Shown one piece after another: positions 42,091 to 51,399 of a stretch of DNA of 64,000 nucleotides. Both the position numbers and the translations under genes were made by a program. Under the pieces are notes generated by a model that saw only the letters and a list, made by a program, of their open reading frames with translations, was not told the DNA's origin and searched no databases. This DNA comes from Bacillota bacterium (GTDB lineage Bacteria; Bacillota; Clostridia; Oscillospirales; Ruminococcaceae): the NCBI GenBank assembly GCA_023412215.1, contig JAEYNX010000003.1, positions 62,001-126,000 on the forward strand, read 5' to 3'. The first letter of the stretch is position 1. The number at the start of each line of letters is the position of its first letter.

Positions 42091-42456
42091 TTGAAAAAAC
42101 TGCCGGACGCGGAGTTTGAAGTGATGCAGGCGGTATGGCGCATCACCCCGCCCGTCACCACCGCATTGTTGATGGAGAAGCTTGAGGGAAAGAACTGGAA
42201 GGCGCAAACACTCCTTACCTTACTTTCCCGCCTTGTGGAGCGCGGTTTTTTAAAAACCGGCAAGCAGGGCAGGGAACGTATCTATTATCCGCTGGTTACG
42301 GAGGAGGATTACCTGCGGTTTGAAACCGTCCGGTTTGTGGAGCACTACCACAACAGCTCACTTGTAAGCCTCATCAGTACGCTGTACGGCGGTAAGAGGT
42401 TAAGCGAAAGCGAAGAAAAAGAGCTGCGAAAACTGTTAAATAAGCGTGGTGAGTGA
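42091..42456 (+). CDS. BlaI/MecI/CopY-family repressor
   Basis: A 121-residue winged-helix repressor: LPDAEFEVMQAVWRITPPVT, then WKAQTLLTLLSRLVERGFL and the wing GRERIYYPLV, with a C-terminal dimer helix. Partner proteins of the M56 family normally cleave such repressors. TTG 42091 is the start, with AAAGGA 10 bases upstream and the family N terminus beginning there. The stop is directly followed by the M56 gene. Confidence 0.93.
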   Translation: MKKLPDAEFEVMQAVWRITPPVTTALLMEKLEGKNWKAQTLLTLLSRLVERGFLKTGKQGRERIYYPLVTEEDYLRFETVRFVEHYHNSSLVSLISTLYGGKRLSESEEKELRKLLNKRGE

Positions 42457-42457
42457 G

Positions 42458-43816
42458 ATGCGTGGTTACCTGGTACAACTGTTCGCCTGCTCGGGCGTGA
42501 TGTCGGTTTTCATACTTTTGATACTGGCGCTCAAGCCCCTTTTGTATAAGCGCAGTTCGGCGCGGTGCCGTTACCATTGCTGGCTGCCGGTTTTGTTGGG
42601 CCTGCTGCTGCCATACCGCCCGCCTCTGAGCCTTACCGCGCTACATACTGCCGCCCCGGCCCTGCCCGCGGCGCCTTCCCCCATTGCCGACGCGGCAGGA
42701 GCGATCAATTCCACGGTTGCGGGGTTTACGCAAAGGGTATATCATGCGCCGGAGCTGGTCTTTTATGCAGCCCTGCTGGTATGGGCGGCGGGCTGCGTGG
42801 GGGTCATCCTCCATCAGTTGCTGCATTATTACCGTTTTACCGTATCGGTAAAACGATTGAGCACCCCTTCAACCTCTGCACGTATAGAAGAACTGCTGCG
42901 GTGCGAACAGGAACGGCTGCATCTTTCCGCACCGGTAACGGTGCGGCTGTGCGGCGGTACCATAAGGCCGATGCTACTCGGGCTTGTGCACACGGTTATC
43001 CTGCTGCCGCGGGAGGCGGAGGAGTGGGGCAGTGAAAGGCTCGCGCTGATTCTGCGGCACGAGGTGGTACATTATAAGCATCGCGACGTCTGGGTGAAGG
43101 TGCTGGTGTTGGCTGCCACGGCGCTGCACTGGTTTAACCCGCTGGTGTGGTACATGGCGCTTGAGGTTTCACACCAGTGCGAATGCGCCTGCGATGAAGA
43201 AACCATAAAGGGCAGCACGCTTACCACACGCAGGCTTTACGGCGAGGCGCTCATCAGTGCCGCCAGCAGCAGGCAAAGCGGCGGTCCGCTGTTTTCCACA
43301 AGCTTTACAGGAGGAGAAAACCATATGAAAGAGCGTATTCTGGCACTGCTCGATACCAAACCCAGGCGCATCGGCGCACTGATTGTCGCCGTAGCCATTG
43401 TGGGTACCCTTGCCACCGGCGCGGTGTTGGCGGCTGTTTCGTGGAACAATGTCCCGCAGCAGGAGAAGCCATGGCTGGCACCGGCTGCTCTACAGGTTCA
43501 GCAGCGGGTAGATTCTACTTTGGAAGAAGAACTAGAAGAGCTTCGTTTTAAGCCCGAACCGCTACCGAAAGGAACCAACCCCGAAAAGCTAAACAGCTAT
43601 GAAATTGAGGTTGAGAAGTATTATGAGTTACCCGCTGGGGGAAGAACAAAAGGAGTTATCCCTAGTAGTATAAACTACTCTATAAATAACAATATATACA
43701 ACGGCGTTTTTGTCGGTACATTAAATTTCCAATGGGGTAAACGTATTGATGATATGAAAATAGGCGGAAAAGAGAAATGGCTGGTCGGTTATAAAGGAAT
43801 ATTAACCAGAGAATAA
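42458..43816 (+). CDS. M56-family membrane metallopeptidase (BlaR1/MecR1-like) with atypical short sensor
   Basis: A 452-residue protein with N-terminal membrane helices, a cytoplasmic zinc-protease segment LRHEVVHYKHRD (HExxH, ~residue 202) and ECACDEE, and a final helix near IGALIVAVAIVGTLATGAVLA (read in parts). BlaR1 has a ~250-residue penicillin-binding sensor after that helix; here only ~140 residues follow, without SxxK-type motifs, so the signal is not obviously a beta-lactam. From about 43550 the DNA turns AT-rich, as if the 3' end were exchanged. Confidence 0.85.
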   Translation: MRGYLVQLFACSGVMSVFILLILALKPLLYKRSSARCRYHCWLPVLLGLLLPYRPPLSLTALHTAAPALPAAPSPIADAAGAINSTVAGFTQRVYHAPELVFYAALLVWAAGCVGVILHQLLHYYRFTVSVKRLSTPSTSARIEELLRCEQERLHLSAPVTVRLCGGTIRPMLLGLVHTVILLPREAEEWGSERLALILRHEVVHYKHRDVWVKVLVLAATALHWFNPLVWYMALEVSHQCECACDEETIKGSTLTTRRLYGEALISAASSRQSGGPLFSTSFTGGENHMKERILALLDTKPRRIGALIVAVAIVGTLATGAVLAAVSWNNVPQQEKPWLAPAALQVQQRVDSTLEEELEELRFKPEPLPKGTNPEKLNSYEIEVEKYYELPAGGRTKGVIPSSINYSINNNIYNGVFVGTLNFQWGKRIDDMKIGGKEKWLVGYKGILTRE

Positions 43817-43872
43817 ATTTATGTTATCAGTAGAAGGAATTTGCACAACTTAAAGACGGAAGGATGTTTGCG

Positions 43873-44214
43873 ATGAAGAGAAGTTTAATAACAGTTAGCT
43901 TGGTTTTAGTTATTGTACTTGCGTTGTCTAGTCAGCAAGTATTCGCAGAAAGTACAAATGTTCGCCCTGTTCAGAAAACAGCAATATCAGACGTAATTAA
44001 GCCTCGAGTAGTTATGTCAAAACATGTTGAAATAACTGTAAGGTATACAAATTGTCAAAGTGATGCGGATGTACCAGATTATTATAATTATGAGGATTAT
44101 GATGAGTTAACAGGTAAAATGTATAGAGGAATGTTGCGTTGTGAGGCTGCTAGGCATATAACAGGATTAATCTATGAAGGCGATTATGCGGGTGATATTT
44201 TTGCCCAGTCTTAA
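43873..44214 (+). CDS. small secreted protein of unknown function
   Basis: A 113-residue protein with a signal peptide (LITVSLVLVIVLALSSQQVF, cleavage after AFA-type sequence VFAES) and a Tyr/Asp-rich mature part with two cysteines (TNCQSD; MLRCEAA). AT-rich and unlike the surrounding genes in codon use. I choose ATG 43873 because GGAAGG is 8-9 bases upstream; ATG 43864 is too close. It follows the M56 gene by 56 bases and may belong to the same unit. No family recognised. Confidence 0.65.
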   Translation: MKRSLITVSLVLVIVLALSSQQVFAESTNVRPVQKTAISDVIKPRVVMSKHVEITVRYTNCQSDADVPDYYNYEDYDELTGKMYRGMLRCEAARHITGLIYEGDYAGDIFAQS

Positions 44215-44308
44215 ATGATAACATTGTAGAATGAATTAGTATGAAAGCCCTTCTACTTTAAACATAGTTTATTTTCTATATTCTAGTCTTATCAATGTAC
44301 AGCACGCG

Positions 44309-44346
44309 GGGCCGCCGGGAACCTTCCAGCGGCCCTGTATGTTTTT
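44309..44346 (+). terminator. terminator after the BlaI-M56 region
   Basis: GGGCCGC (44309-44315) pairs with GCGGCCC (44329-44335), followed by TGTATGTTTTT. Confidence 0.75.
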
Positions 44347-44446
44347 ATCCGCTGTTTTCCTCACCCTTTTATTCTGCACAGCATAATCTGCAATAGCGAA
44401 ACGTTACATCTATGCATGCTGTTTTCAGAAAGGGGTACATAGTAAA

Positions 44447-45184
44447 ATGCCTGTTATCTACCTAAGCCCCTCCACGCAGGAGGCCAACCCTTATATCATC
44501 GGCGGCACCGAAGAGTACTACATGAACCGCGTGGCAGACGCGATGGTGCCCTACCTGCGCTCCAACGGCATCCGCTTTACGCGCAACACCCCGCAGATGA
44601 CGGCGGCAAGCTCTATCGCGCAATCCAACGAGGGCCTGTACGACCTGCACGTGGCATTGCACTCCAACGCCGCGCCCGAGGCGATTGCGGGCACGCGCCG
44701 CGGCGTCGAGGTGTACTACTACCCGGGCAGCATCTGGGGCAGAAAGGCCGCCGAGTTCGTGGTGAAAAACCTTAAAGAGATCTACCCCAACCCCTCGCAG
44801 GTGAGGATTGTGCCCACCACCAGCCTCGGCGAGGTGAGCAAAACCAGAGCGCCCGCCATCCTTATAGAATACGCCTACCACGACAACCCCGAGGACGCGC
44901 AGTGGATCAGCGACAACATCAACGCCATCGCCCGCGCGACGGTGAAGGCGCTCACCGAGTACTTCGGCCTGCCCTTTTCCGAGGCACAGTCTCCGAGAAG
45001 AGGCACCGTCGCCCTGCGCAGCGGCAACCTCAATATCCGTGCGTTCCCCTCTGTCACGGCCCAGACGGTGGGCAGAGTACCAAACAGCGGCACCCTTACC
45101 ATACTGGGTGAGGTGAACGACTGGTATGTAGTAGACTACAACGGCACCATCGGCTACGTCGCTTCGCGGTATATTCAGCTTTAG
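44447..45184 (+). CDS. N-acetylmuramoyl-L-alanine amidase with C-terminal SH3 domain
   Basis: A 245-residue protein: amidase_3 domain (~1-175) with zinc ligands in GGTEEYYMNRV (Glu) and VALHSNA (His) and catalytic Glu in ILIEYAYHDN, then a bacterial SH3 domain (~185-245, GNLNIRAFPSVTAQTVGRV; YNGTIGYVASRYIQL). The family cuts the amide bond between muramic acid and peptide. No signal peptide is visible, which is common for the Clostridia version, so export or a role at lysis is unclear. AAAGGGG precedes the ATG by ~12 bases. Confidence 0.88.
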   Translation: MPVIYLSPSTQEANPYIIGGTEEYYMNRVADAMVPYLRSNGIRFTRNTPQMTAASSIAQSNEGLYDLHVALHSNAAPEAIAGTRRGVEVYYYPGSIWGRKAAEFVVKNLKEIYPNPSQVRIVPTTSLGEVSKTRAPAILIEYAYHDNPEDAQWISDNINAIARATVKALTEYFGLPFSEAQSPRRGTVALRSGNLNIRAFPSVTAQTVGRVPNSGTLTILGEVNDWYVVDYNGTIGYVASRYIQL

Positions 45185-45397
45185 TTCACGCCGTTTGCCT
45201 GTGAATAGTTATACAGTTATCGACACGAATTTTGGTAGAATAAGACGTATTTATTCTCGCCGGATTGTTTTTTAATGGTATTTCTGCTATGCTGATTTTG
45301 TATAAATGGCTGAAAAAGGGTGTTGCCAAAGGTAGAACCCCCTTTTAACGATTCTGCATCAGAAAGTACAAAAACAGGAAAGATGTGAGCAAAAACG

Positions 45398-46348
45398 ATG
45401 GATACGACGCGCAGCACAGCAGAGATTATCGAGTCTGTTCGCAAGAATATTGAAAAGGTGCTCATCGGCAAGCGCGAGGCCGTAGACCTAGCGCTTATTA
45501 CGCTTGTAAGCGGCGGGCACCTGCTTATCGAGGATGTCCCCGGCCTTGGCAAAACCACGCTCGCTTATGCCCTCGCACGCTCTACGGGCTGTAGTTTTAA
45601 GCGTGTGCAGTTTACGCCCGACGTGCTGCCCTCGGATATCACGGGCTACACCATGTTCAACATGAAAACCGGTGAGCAGGAGGTGCACCACGGTGCGCTG
45701 ATGAGCCAGGTTGTACTTGCCGATGAAATAAACCGTACAAGCCCCAAAACACAGTCGAGCCTGTTGGAGGCGATGCAGGAGCGTCAGGTGACCATCGACG
45801 GCACCACCTACCCGCTGCCCGAGCCGTTTATGGTGATCGCCACGCAAAACCCGGTGGAGCTTACGGGCACCTACCCGCTGCCCGAGGCACAGCTCGACCG
45901 TTTCTTCATACGCGTTTCGTTGGGATACCCCACCCGCAGCGATGAGATTGCCATCCTCGAAAGCCGCCGCAGGGAGGAGATACACCCGAAGGTGGAGGCT
46001 GCCGCCGCCCCGCAGGAGATTCTGCTGCTGCAGCAGGAGGTGAAGAACATCACCTGCTCGCGCGCGGTGATGCAGTATATCGTGGATATTGCCGAGAAAA
46101 CGCGCAAGAGCGAACAGCTTTCGCTCGGCGTCAGCCCGCGCGGCTCGCTGGCGCTCATGCACGCCTCCATGGCCTACGCCATGCTGGCGGGGCGGGCGTT
46201 TGTGCTGCCGGACGACGTAAAGGCCATGGCGGTGCCGGTGCTCGCGCACCGCTTGGTGCTCCAGATGCAGGCAAGCTTCCAGAATAAATCCGCCGAGGCC
46301 GTGCTGCGCGATATCCTGCGCACCGTGCCGGTGCCCGTACAGTCATGA
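45398..46348 (+). CDS. MoxR-family AAA+ ATPase
   Basis: A 316-residue MoxR ATPase: Walker A EDVPGLGKTT (~residue 47), Walker B VVLADEINRTSPK, sensor 1 ATQNPVELTG, and the C-terminal lid domain. MoxR proteins act as chaperones for metal or protein-complex assembly. Together with the DUF58 protein and membrane transglutaminase that follow (4-base overlaps each) it forms a common three-gene unit of unknown precise function. AGGAAAG lies well upstream of the ATG. Confidence 0.94.
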   Translation: MDTTRSTAEIIESVRKNIEKVLIGKREAVDLALITLVSGGHLLIEDVPGLGKTTLAYALARSTGCSFKRVQFTPDVLPSDITGYTMFNMKTGEQEVHHGALMSQVVLADEINRTSPKTQSSLLEAMQERQVTIDGTTYPLPEPFMVIATQNPVELTGTYPLPEAQLDRFFIRVSLGYPTRSDEIAILESRRREEIHPKVEAAAAPQEILLLQQEVKNITCSRAVMQYIVDIAEKTRKSEQLSLGVSPRGSLALMHASMAYAMLAGRAFVLPDDVKAMAVPVLAHRLVLQMQASFQNKSAEAVLRDILRTVPVPVQS

Positions 46349-47517
46349 AGGCGGTACAGATTATCTTCTACACCCTGCTCGGCGGCTGCCTGCTGGGCGG
46401 GCTGTTAACCGGCGAGCGCACCTACTTCATTGTGGCCTTTGTGCAACTCGGCGTGCTGCTGCTGAGCCTCGCGCTGAACCTGTGGACGGTGCTGCATTTC
46501 TCGTTTAACCAGACGGTGGACAGGGAACAGGCGGTGAAGGGCGATACCGTCAACCTCACCTTAAGCATACACAACGACATGCCCTACCCCTTTACCATGA
46601 TGCGCGTGCACATCGAGGCGGTTGCCGAGGCGGAGAACACCTCCTATGCCTTTCACCTCGCGCCGCGTGAACATATCACCTTTACGCCGCCCATCCATTG
46701 CGCGTACCGCGGAACCTTTCGGGTGGGGATGAGCTATGTGGATATTCAGGATGTGTTCGGCCTGACACACCTGCACTTTAATATGCTGCGCCTCTCCTAC
46801 TATCGGCAGAAGGAGGTGCTTATCTACCCGCGGGTGCATGAGCTTTACAGCCTGCCGTCTCACGCGGCGGATGAAAAGAACTTTGACGGCACCAACCTCC
46901 GCCTTGCAAACAGCGGCGACAGCTTTGCGGGCCTGCGCGAATATCAGCCCGGCGACGCGCTCAAGCGCATACACTGGAAGGCTTCGGCAAGCAAGCGCAA
47001 GCTTTATTCCCGCTTGTACGAGCTTTCTTCCCAAACGCACTGCCTTGTGTGTGTGGACGACTGCGCCGCAGACCTTGCGGGGGAAAAGGCGCTAATGTGT
47101 GAAGACACCCTTTCCGAAGCCGCAGCCACCATCCTTTATTACGCCCTTTCCCACGCGCATGCCGTGCGCCTGAGCACCATGACGGGGGAAAGGCCTATCG
47201 AAGCGCAGAGCGTGCGCGATTTTTCGCGCCTGCACCGCTGGCTGGCACTCAATGAGTTTAAAAACGAAGCCGGCGATGCTGCCCCCCTTTCGGCGCTTGC
47301 GCACGGGCAGGCGTTCGGCTCACTTTACCTGCTTACCCTGGGCAACACGCAGGCACTCTGTGATGCGCTTAGCAGGGAGAACCTGCCGTTTGAGGCCATC
47401 ACGGTGGTTGCGGTGAACATGACCCGCCCGACGGGCGTTAAAACGGATGAGCGGGTGCACCTTATTGCTCTTGCGCCCGGCGACGACGTGGCAAAGGTGC
47501 TGGAGGAGTCGCTATGA
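46345..47517 (+). CDS. DUF58 domain-containing protein
   Basis: A 390-residue protein with two N-terminal membrane segments (residues ~3-50), a beta-sandwich region (NLTLSIHNDMPYPFTMMRVH), and the DUF58 signature FAGLREYQPGDALKRIHWKA (~residue 195). It overlaps both neighbours by four bases (ATGA), consistent with an obligatory complex with the MoxR ATPase. Confidence 0.9.
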   Translation: MKAVQIIFYTLLGGCLLGGLLTGERTYFIVAFVQLGVLLLSLALNLWTVLHFSFNQTVDREQAVKGDTVNLTLSIHNDMPYPFTMMRVHIEAVAEAENTSYAFHLAPREHITFTPPIHCAYRGTFRVGMSYVDIQDVFGLTHLHFNMLRLSYYRQKEVLIYPRVHELYSLPSHAADEKNFDGTNLRLANSGDSFAGLREYQPGDALKRIHWKASASKRKLYSRLYELSSQTHCLVCVDDCAADLAGEKALMCEDTLSEAAATILYYALSHAHAVRLSTMTGERPIEAQSVRDFSRLHRWLALNEFKNEAGDAAPLSALAHGQAFGSLYLLTLGNTQALCDALSRENLPFEAITVVAVNMTRPTGVKTDERVHLIALAPGDDVAKVLEESL

Positions 47518-49844
47518 AGGAGAACAGAATAAAGCTATCCGTGAGGATATCCCTCTGGGTGCGCCGCATGATGCAGTCCAAGGCCTCCGAACAGCTGGCG
47601 GTGCTGCTGCTCACGGCGGGTGCGACCCTTGCGTGCAGCCCGTGGCTCGGGCTTGAAAGCAATCTGCTCATCACACTGGGCATCTCTTTTATAACGGTGT
47701 TTTTGGTGTGGCTGTTTACGCGCAGGGTGTGGGTGCTGCCCGCTACGGTGGGTGCGGCGGCGCTCGGCTTCGGCGTGGTCGCACTGCTGCGGCTCATCCC
47801 CATCGTTGACGATTTTGTTACCGGCCTTATGTCACGCGCGGTTTGGTTCTGGCAGACGACCCCCTCGGTATATTGCGTTCTGGTCGCGCTACCGCTTGCG
47901 CTGATCTTCTTTTTTACGGTTCGGTGGCTGCTCTCCCTTTCCGCGCTGGGGGTGCTGTGCACCGTTCTTATCGTTATAGAGGTTTTGCAAAAGGCCGAAC
48001 ACAAAACGGCGGTGCTGGTGCTTTTTATCGCGGGGTACCTTATTCTGCTGCCTGCGGCGCAGTACCGGCGCATGAACAAGACCATGGGCGGGCACTCGGT
48101 GTCCCTGTCGGCGCTGCAGCTTACCGCGGTCCCCATCGCGGCGGTATCACTGATAGCCGCGCTGTTCATCGTCCCCGCAGACACCAACACGTGGAAGTCG
48201 GAGGCGCTCTTAAACTTTGTGTACGACTGCAACGACGTGATAAGCTACTACTTCGGCCGCAGTCAGGCGCGCAACGATTCCTTTAAGATTTCGGGGCTGG
48301 GATATCAGCCGCTCTCCGACAGGCTGGGCGGGCCGATCAACCCCGGCGACCAGCAACTGCTCACCATCCATACCGAGAGCGGGCCTTTTTTGTTGCGCGG
48401 CGCGGTGGAGGATACCTACACCGGCGTTGGCTGGTGCGACGGCTGGCGAAACGGGCGTTTTCGGTTTGACAGCCTGGTGTGGCGAGTAAACCGCAATCAG
48501 ATATTCCTGCCTGACCTGCCGCTGTGGAAAAAGACCGATTACAGTGCTTTGCGGGATGAACTGGTGAGCACAGTAGAGGCCAATGTCGCATACGATAACG
48601 GCTGGACCAGAGGCATTTTCGTGTCCGGCAGGCTTACACGGCTTACCCCGCCCAAGGATATGGAGACCTATTTTAACCTGCAGTCGGAGCTTTTCACCTC
48701 GCACGTGGTGGGCCGTGCCAAAAACTATGACTTTACCGCGGACATATTCACTACCACGGCGTCCGACTTTGACGAGCATATGCTGCTGCTCGAGCAGCAG
48801 CTTGCAGGTTACCGCGACGGGGAGTGGGAGAATATCTGCAGGCAGTATCTGCAGCTGCCCGAGGAACTGCCGGATGTGGTGACGAATACCGCCCGCGAGA
48901 TCACCGAGGGTACCGTTACCCCCTACCAGAAGGCGGCGGCGATTGAAAAATGGCTTGCCCAGAACTGTACCTATACCTTAACCCCCGATGTGCCGCCCAA
49001 GGGCGAGGATTTTGTCGCGCACTTTCTGCAAACACGCGAGGGCTATTGCACCTACTACGGCAGCGCCATGACGGTGCTTGCACGCTGCGCGGGGCTGCCC
49101 GCGCGCTATGTCACGGGTTTTGCCATGCAGCAGTCGCAGGCCCCCGGCGTTTACTATGTCACCGAAAAAACCGCGCACGCGTGGGCGGAGCTCTATTTCA
49201 GCGGCATCGGCTGGGTGCCGTTTGATCCTCTGAGCTTTGACGAAGGCCTGGAGGAATCCGACGGGTCGGCGGGCGAAGGGCTTGCGGAGGGCGCCGACCC
49301 CTACGCAAACCAGCCTGAGCACCCGCAGGGCACGCCGCAAGGTCCCCTGGACGCGCAGGCTGCCGGGGACGAATACAACGGTCTTCTGGCGGGGCTTCTC
49401 ACACTGTTGCTGCTGCTTGCGGCGGCGTATATATGCTACCGCTGCCTGATGAGGCTGCCACTGCACGCTTACCGCTACGAGCAGATGGCGCGGCGTATTG
49501 GGGGCGCGGACAAACAGCTCGATTATTATTTTGAGGATATCTTAAAGCAGATGGAGATTTTCGGCCTCTCGCTTTACCTGAGCGAAACCCTGCTCGAGTT
49601 TGCCCCGCGGTGTGACCGAAGGCTGGCGATAGACGCTAAAAACGGCATGGCGCGCCTTTCGCAGGCCTACATGCGATTGAAGTACGGCCTCGTCCCCCCG
49701 AGCCGTGACGAGATTAAAGAGACGGCGCTCTACCACGAAAGCCTGGAAAGGCGTGTGCGTCAAAAGCTTGGCAAAGCGGCCTACTTCTTTAAGCGCGTGC
49801 TGCCCGTGTGCAGGGCAATCGTTTCCATGAGGCGGGACAAGTAG
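47514..49844 (+). CDS. membrane-bound transglutaminase-like protein
   Basis: A 776-residue protein: about six membrane helices in the first ~230 residues, an extracytoplasmic region with a transglutaminase-like core holding the Cys-His-Asp triad (REGYCTYYGSAMTVLARCAG; AHAWAELYF; WVPFDP, ~510-570), an acidic/Pro linker, another membrane helix (~625-645) and a cytoplasmic tail. The family is probably a protease or crosslinker at the cell surface. Third gene of the MoxR-DUF58 unit. Confidence 0.92.
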   Translation: MKENRIKLSVRISLWVRRMMQSKASEQLAVLLLTAGATLACSPWLGLESNLLITLGISFITVFLVWLFTRRVWVLPATVGAAALGFGVVALLRLIPIVDDFVTGLMSRAVWFWQTTPSVYCVLVALPLALIFFFTVRWLLSLSALGVLCTVLIVIEVLQKAEHKTAVLVLFIAGYLILLPAAQYRRMNKTMGGHSVSLSALQLTAVPIAAVSLIAALFIVPADTNTWKSEALLNFVYDCNDVISYYFGRSQARNDSFKISGLGYQPLSDRLGGPINPGDQQLLTIHTESGPFLLRGAVEDTYTGVGWCDGWRNGRFRFDSLVWRVNRNQIFLPDLPLWKKTDYSALRDELVSTVEANVAYDNGWTRGIFVSGRLTRLTPPKDMETYFNLQSELFTSHVVGRAKNYDFTADIFTTTASDFDEHMLLLEQQLAGYRDGEWENICRQYLQLPEELPDVVTNTAREITEGTVTPYQKAAAIEKWLAQNCTYTLTPDVPPKGEDFVAHFLQTREGYCTYYGSAMTVLARCAGLPARYVTGFAMQQSQAPGVYYVTEKTAHAWAELYFSGIGWVPFDPLSFDEGLEESDGSAGEGLAEGADPYANQPEHPQGTPQGPLDAQAAGDEYNGLLAGLLTLLLLLAAAYICYRCLMRLPLHAYRYEQMARRIGGADKQLDYYFEDILKQMEIFGLSLYLSETLLEFAPRCDRRLAIDAKNGMARLSQAYMRLKYGLVPPSRDEIKETALYHESLERRVRQKLGKAAYFFKRVLPVCRAIVSMRRDK

Positions 49845-50023
49845 TTTAAGCATAAGACCGTTGACCCTCAATAAAAAATGGTATTGCAGGGGCGGACCGT
49901 GTGTGTCTGTCCCTGTTTGCATTTTGTCGGGATTCATTTGTTCGCTGTCAGGCCTATATTGATTCACCGCGCCGCGCATAAAGCAGCGCTAACAGCAGAG
50001 GATATAAGGGACGAAATTTGCCC

Positions 50024-50053
50024 TTTACAAGAACATATGTTCCGTGTTATAAT
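50024..50053 (+). promoter_or_regulatory. promoter of the radical SAM DNA-repair pair
   Basis: TTTACA (50024-50029) and TATAAT (50048-50053) are 18 bases apart; the SOS box lies between them. Confidence 0.75.
50031..50042. promoter_or_regulatory. LexA/DinR SOS box
   Basis: GAACATATGTTC is a perfect match to the Gram-positive SOS consensus GAAC-N4-GTTC and a perfect palindrome. It fills the spacer of the promoter, where LexA would block RNA polymerase. Confidence 0.8.
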
Positions 50054-50076
50054 CAACCTACAAGGAGCTGACAGCC

Positions 50077-51399
50077 ATGGATGTATTTGAAAAACTAAAG
50101 ATACTCACCGACGGCGCCAAATACGATGTGGCCTGTACCTCCAGCGGGGTAGACAAAAAAGCCTCCCCCGGGGGCATCGGCAGCGCACAGGCCTGCGGCA
50201 TCTGCCACAGCTTCGCGGGTGACGGGCGGTGCATCTCGCTGCTCAAGGTGCTCATGAGCAACGCCTGCGTGTACGACTGCAAATACTGCGTCAACCGCCG
50301 CTCCAATGATACCCCGCGCGCCACCTTCACCCCGCGCGAGCTGGCCGACCTAACCATCAACTTCTACCGCCGCAACTATATCGAGGGGCTGTTTTTAAGC
50401 TCGGGCGTGGTCAAAAACCCCGACTATACCTGCGAACAAATGATCGAGGCGCTGCGCCTTCTGCGCGAGGAGTACCGTTTCTCGGGCTATATCCATGCCA
50501 AGGCCATCCCGGGGGCGGACCCGGTGCTGCTCTCCCGCATGGGGATGCTCGCCGACCGCATGAGCGTGAACATCGAGCTGCCCTCGCAGGCGAGCCTCGG
50601 GCTGCTGGCGCCCGATAAAACCAAGCACTCCATTCTGGCCCCCATGGGCTTTATTCAAAACGGCATCCGCGAAAACACCACAGATATCGTTCGTTACCGC
50701 CACGCGCCACGTTTTGTGCCCGCGGGGCAGAGCACGCAGATGATCATCGGCGCCACCCCCGAAACCGACTACCAGATTTTAAACCTCACCGAAAGTTTAT
50801 ATAAAAAGTACACCCTTAAGCGCGTGTTCTTTTCGGCCTACATGCCGGTGGTCGATAACCCGCTGCTGCCCGCGCCCGCCACCAAGCCGCCGCTTCTGCG
50901 AGAGCACCGGCTGTATCAGGCCGACTGGCTGCTGCGGTTTTACGGCTTTAGGGCAAGCGAACTGCTGGACGAGCGGCACCAAACCTTCAACCAGTATATA
51001 GACCCCAAATGCAACTGGGCGCTCAACCACATGCAGTACTACCCCATGGAGGTAAACCGCGCGCCCTACGAAGACCTTTTGCGGGTGCCGGGCATCGGGG
51101 TAAACAGCGCCAAGCGCATCGTCACCGCACGGCGCATGGGGGCGCTGGATTTTACGGCGCTTAAAAAGCTGGGCGTGGTGCTCAAACGCGCGCAGTACTT
51201 CATCCTCTGCAACGGCAAGGCGGCGGAGGGGCTCAGGGTTTCGCAGAACGCCGTTCTGCGCGCGATGATGAGCGACAAGGAGCTGGGCATGTATTACCAC
51301 AACATGCCGCTTGGCGGCGAGCCGGAGCAGCTCTCGCTTTTTGCCCCGCCGCCCCTTACGCAGGAGGATATTCAAAAATGCTTAACCGGGCAGATATAG
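50077..51399 (+). CDS. putative DNA modification/repair radical SAM protein
   Basis: A 440-residue radical SAM protein of the family paired with a partner DNA-metabolism protein. The 4Fe-4S motif is CVYDCKYC (~residues 65-72), preceded by ACGICHSFAGDGRC with more cysteines; a helix-hairpin-helix DNA-binding element is visible near the C terminus (LLRVPGIGVNSAKRIVTARR, ~332-351). The chemistry is unknown; DNA repair is proposed from partners and is supported here by the SOS box in its promoter. AAGGAG precedes ATG 50077. Overlaps the next gene by 22 bases. Confidence 0.9.
   Translation: MDVFEKLKILTDGAKYDVACTSSGVDKKASPGGIGSAQACGICHSFAGDGRCISLLKVLMSNACVYDCKYCVNRRSNDTPRATFTPRELADLTINFYRRNYIEGLFLSSGVVKNPDYTCEQMIEALRLLREEYRFSGYIHAKAIPGADPVLLSRMGMLADRMSVNIELPSQASLGLLAPDKTKHSILAPMGFIQNGIRENTTDIVRYRHAPRFVPAGQSTQMIIGATPETDYQILNLTESLYKKYTLKRVFFSAYMPVVDNPLLPAPATKPPLLREHRLYQADWLLRFYGFRASELLDERHQTFNQYIDPKCNWALNHMQYYPMEVNRAPYEDLLRVPGIGVNSAKRIVTARRMGALDFTALKKLGVVLKRAQYFILCNGKAAEGLRVSQNAVLRAMMSDKELGMYYHNMPLGGEPEQLSLFAPPPLTQEDIQKCLTGQI

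Noticed and set aside
45398..49844. MoxR-DUF58-transglutaminase operon as a novel system
   Set aside because: This gene set is widespread and already described as a conserved unit; nothing in this copy is unusual.
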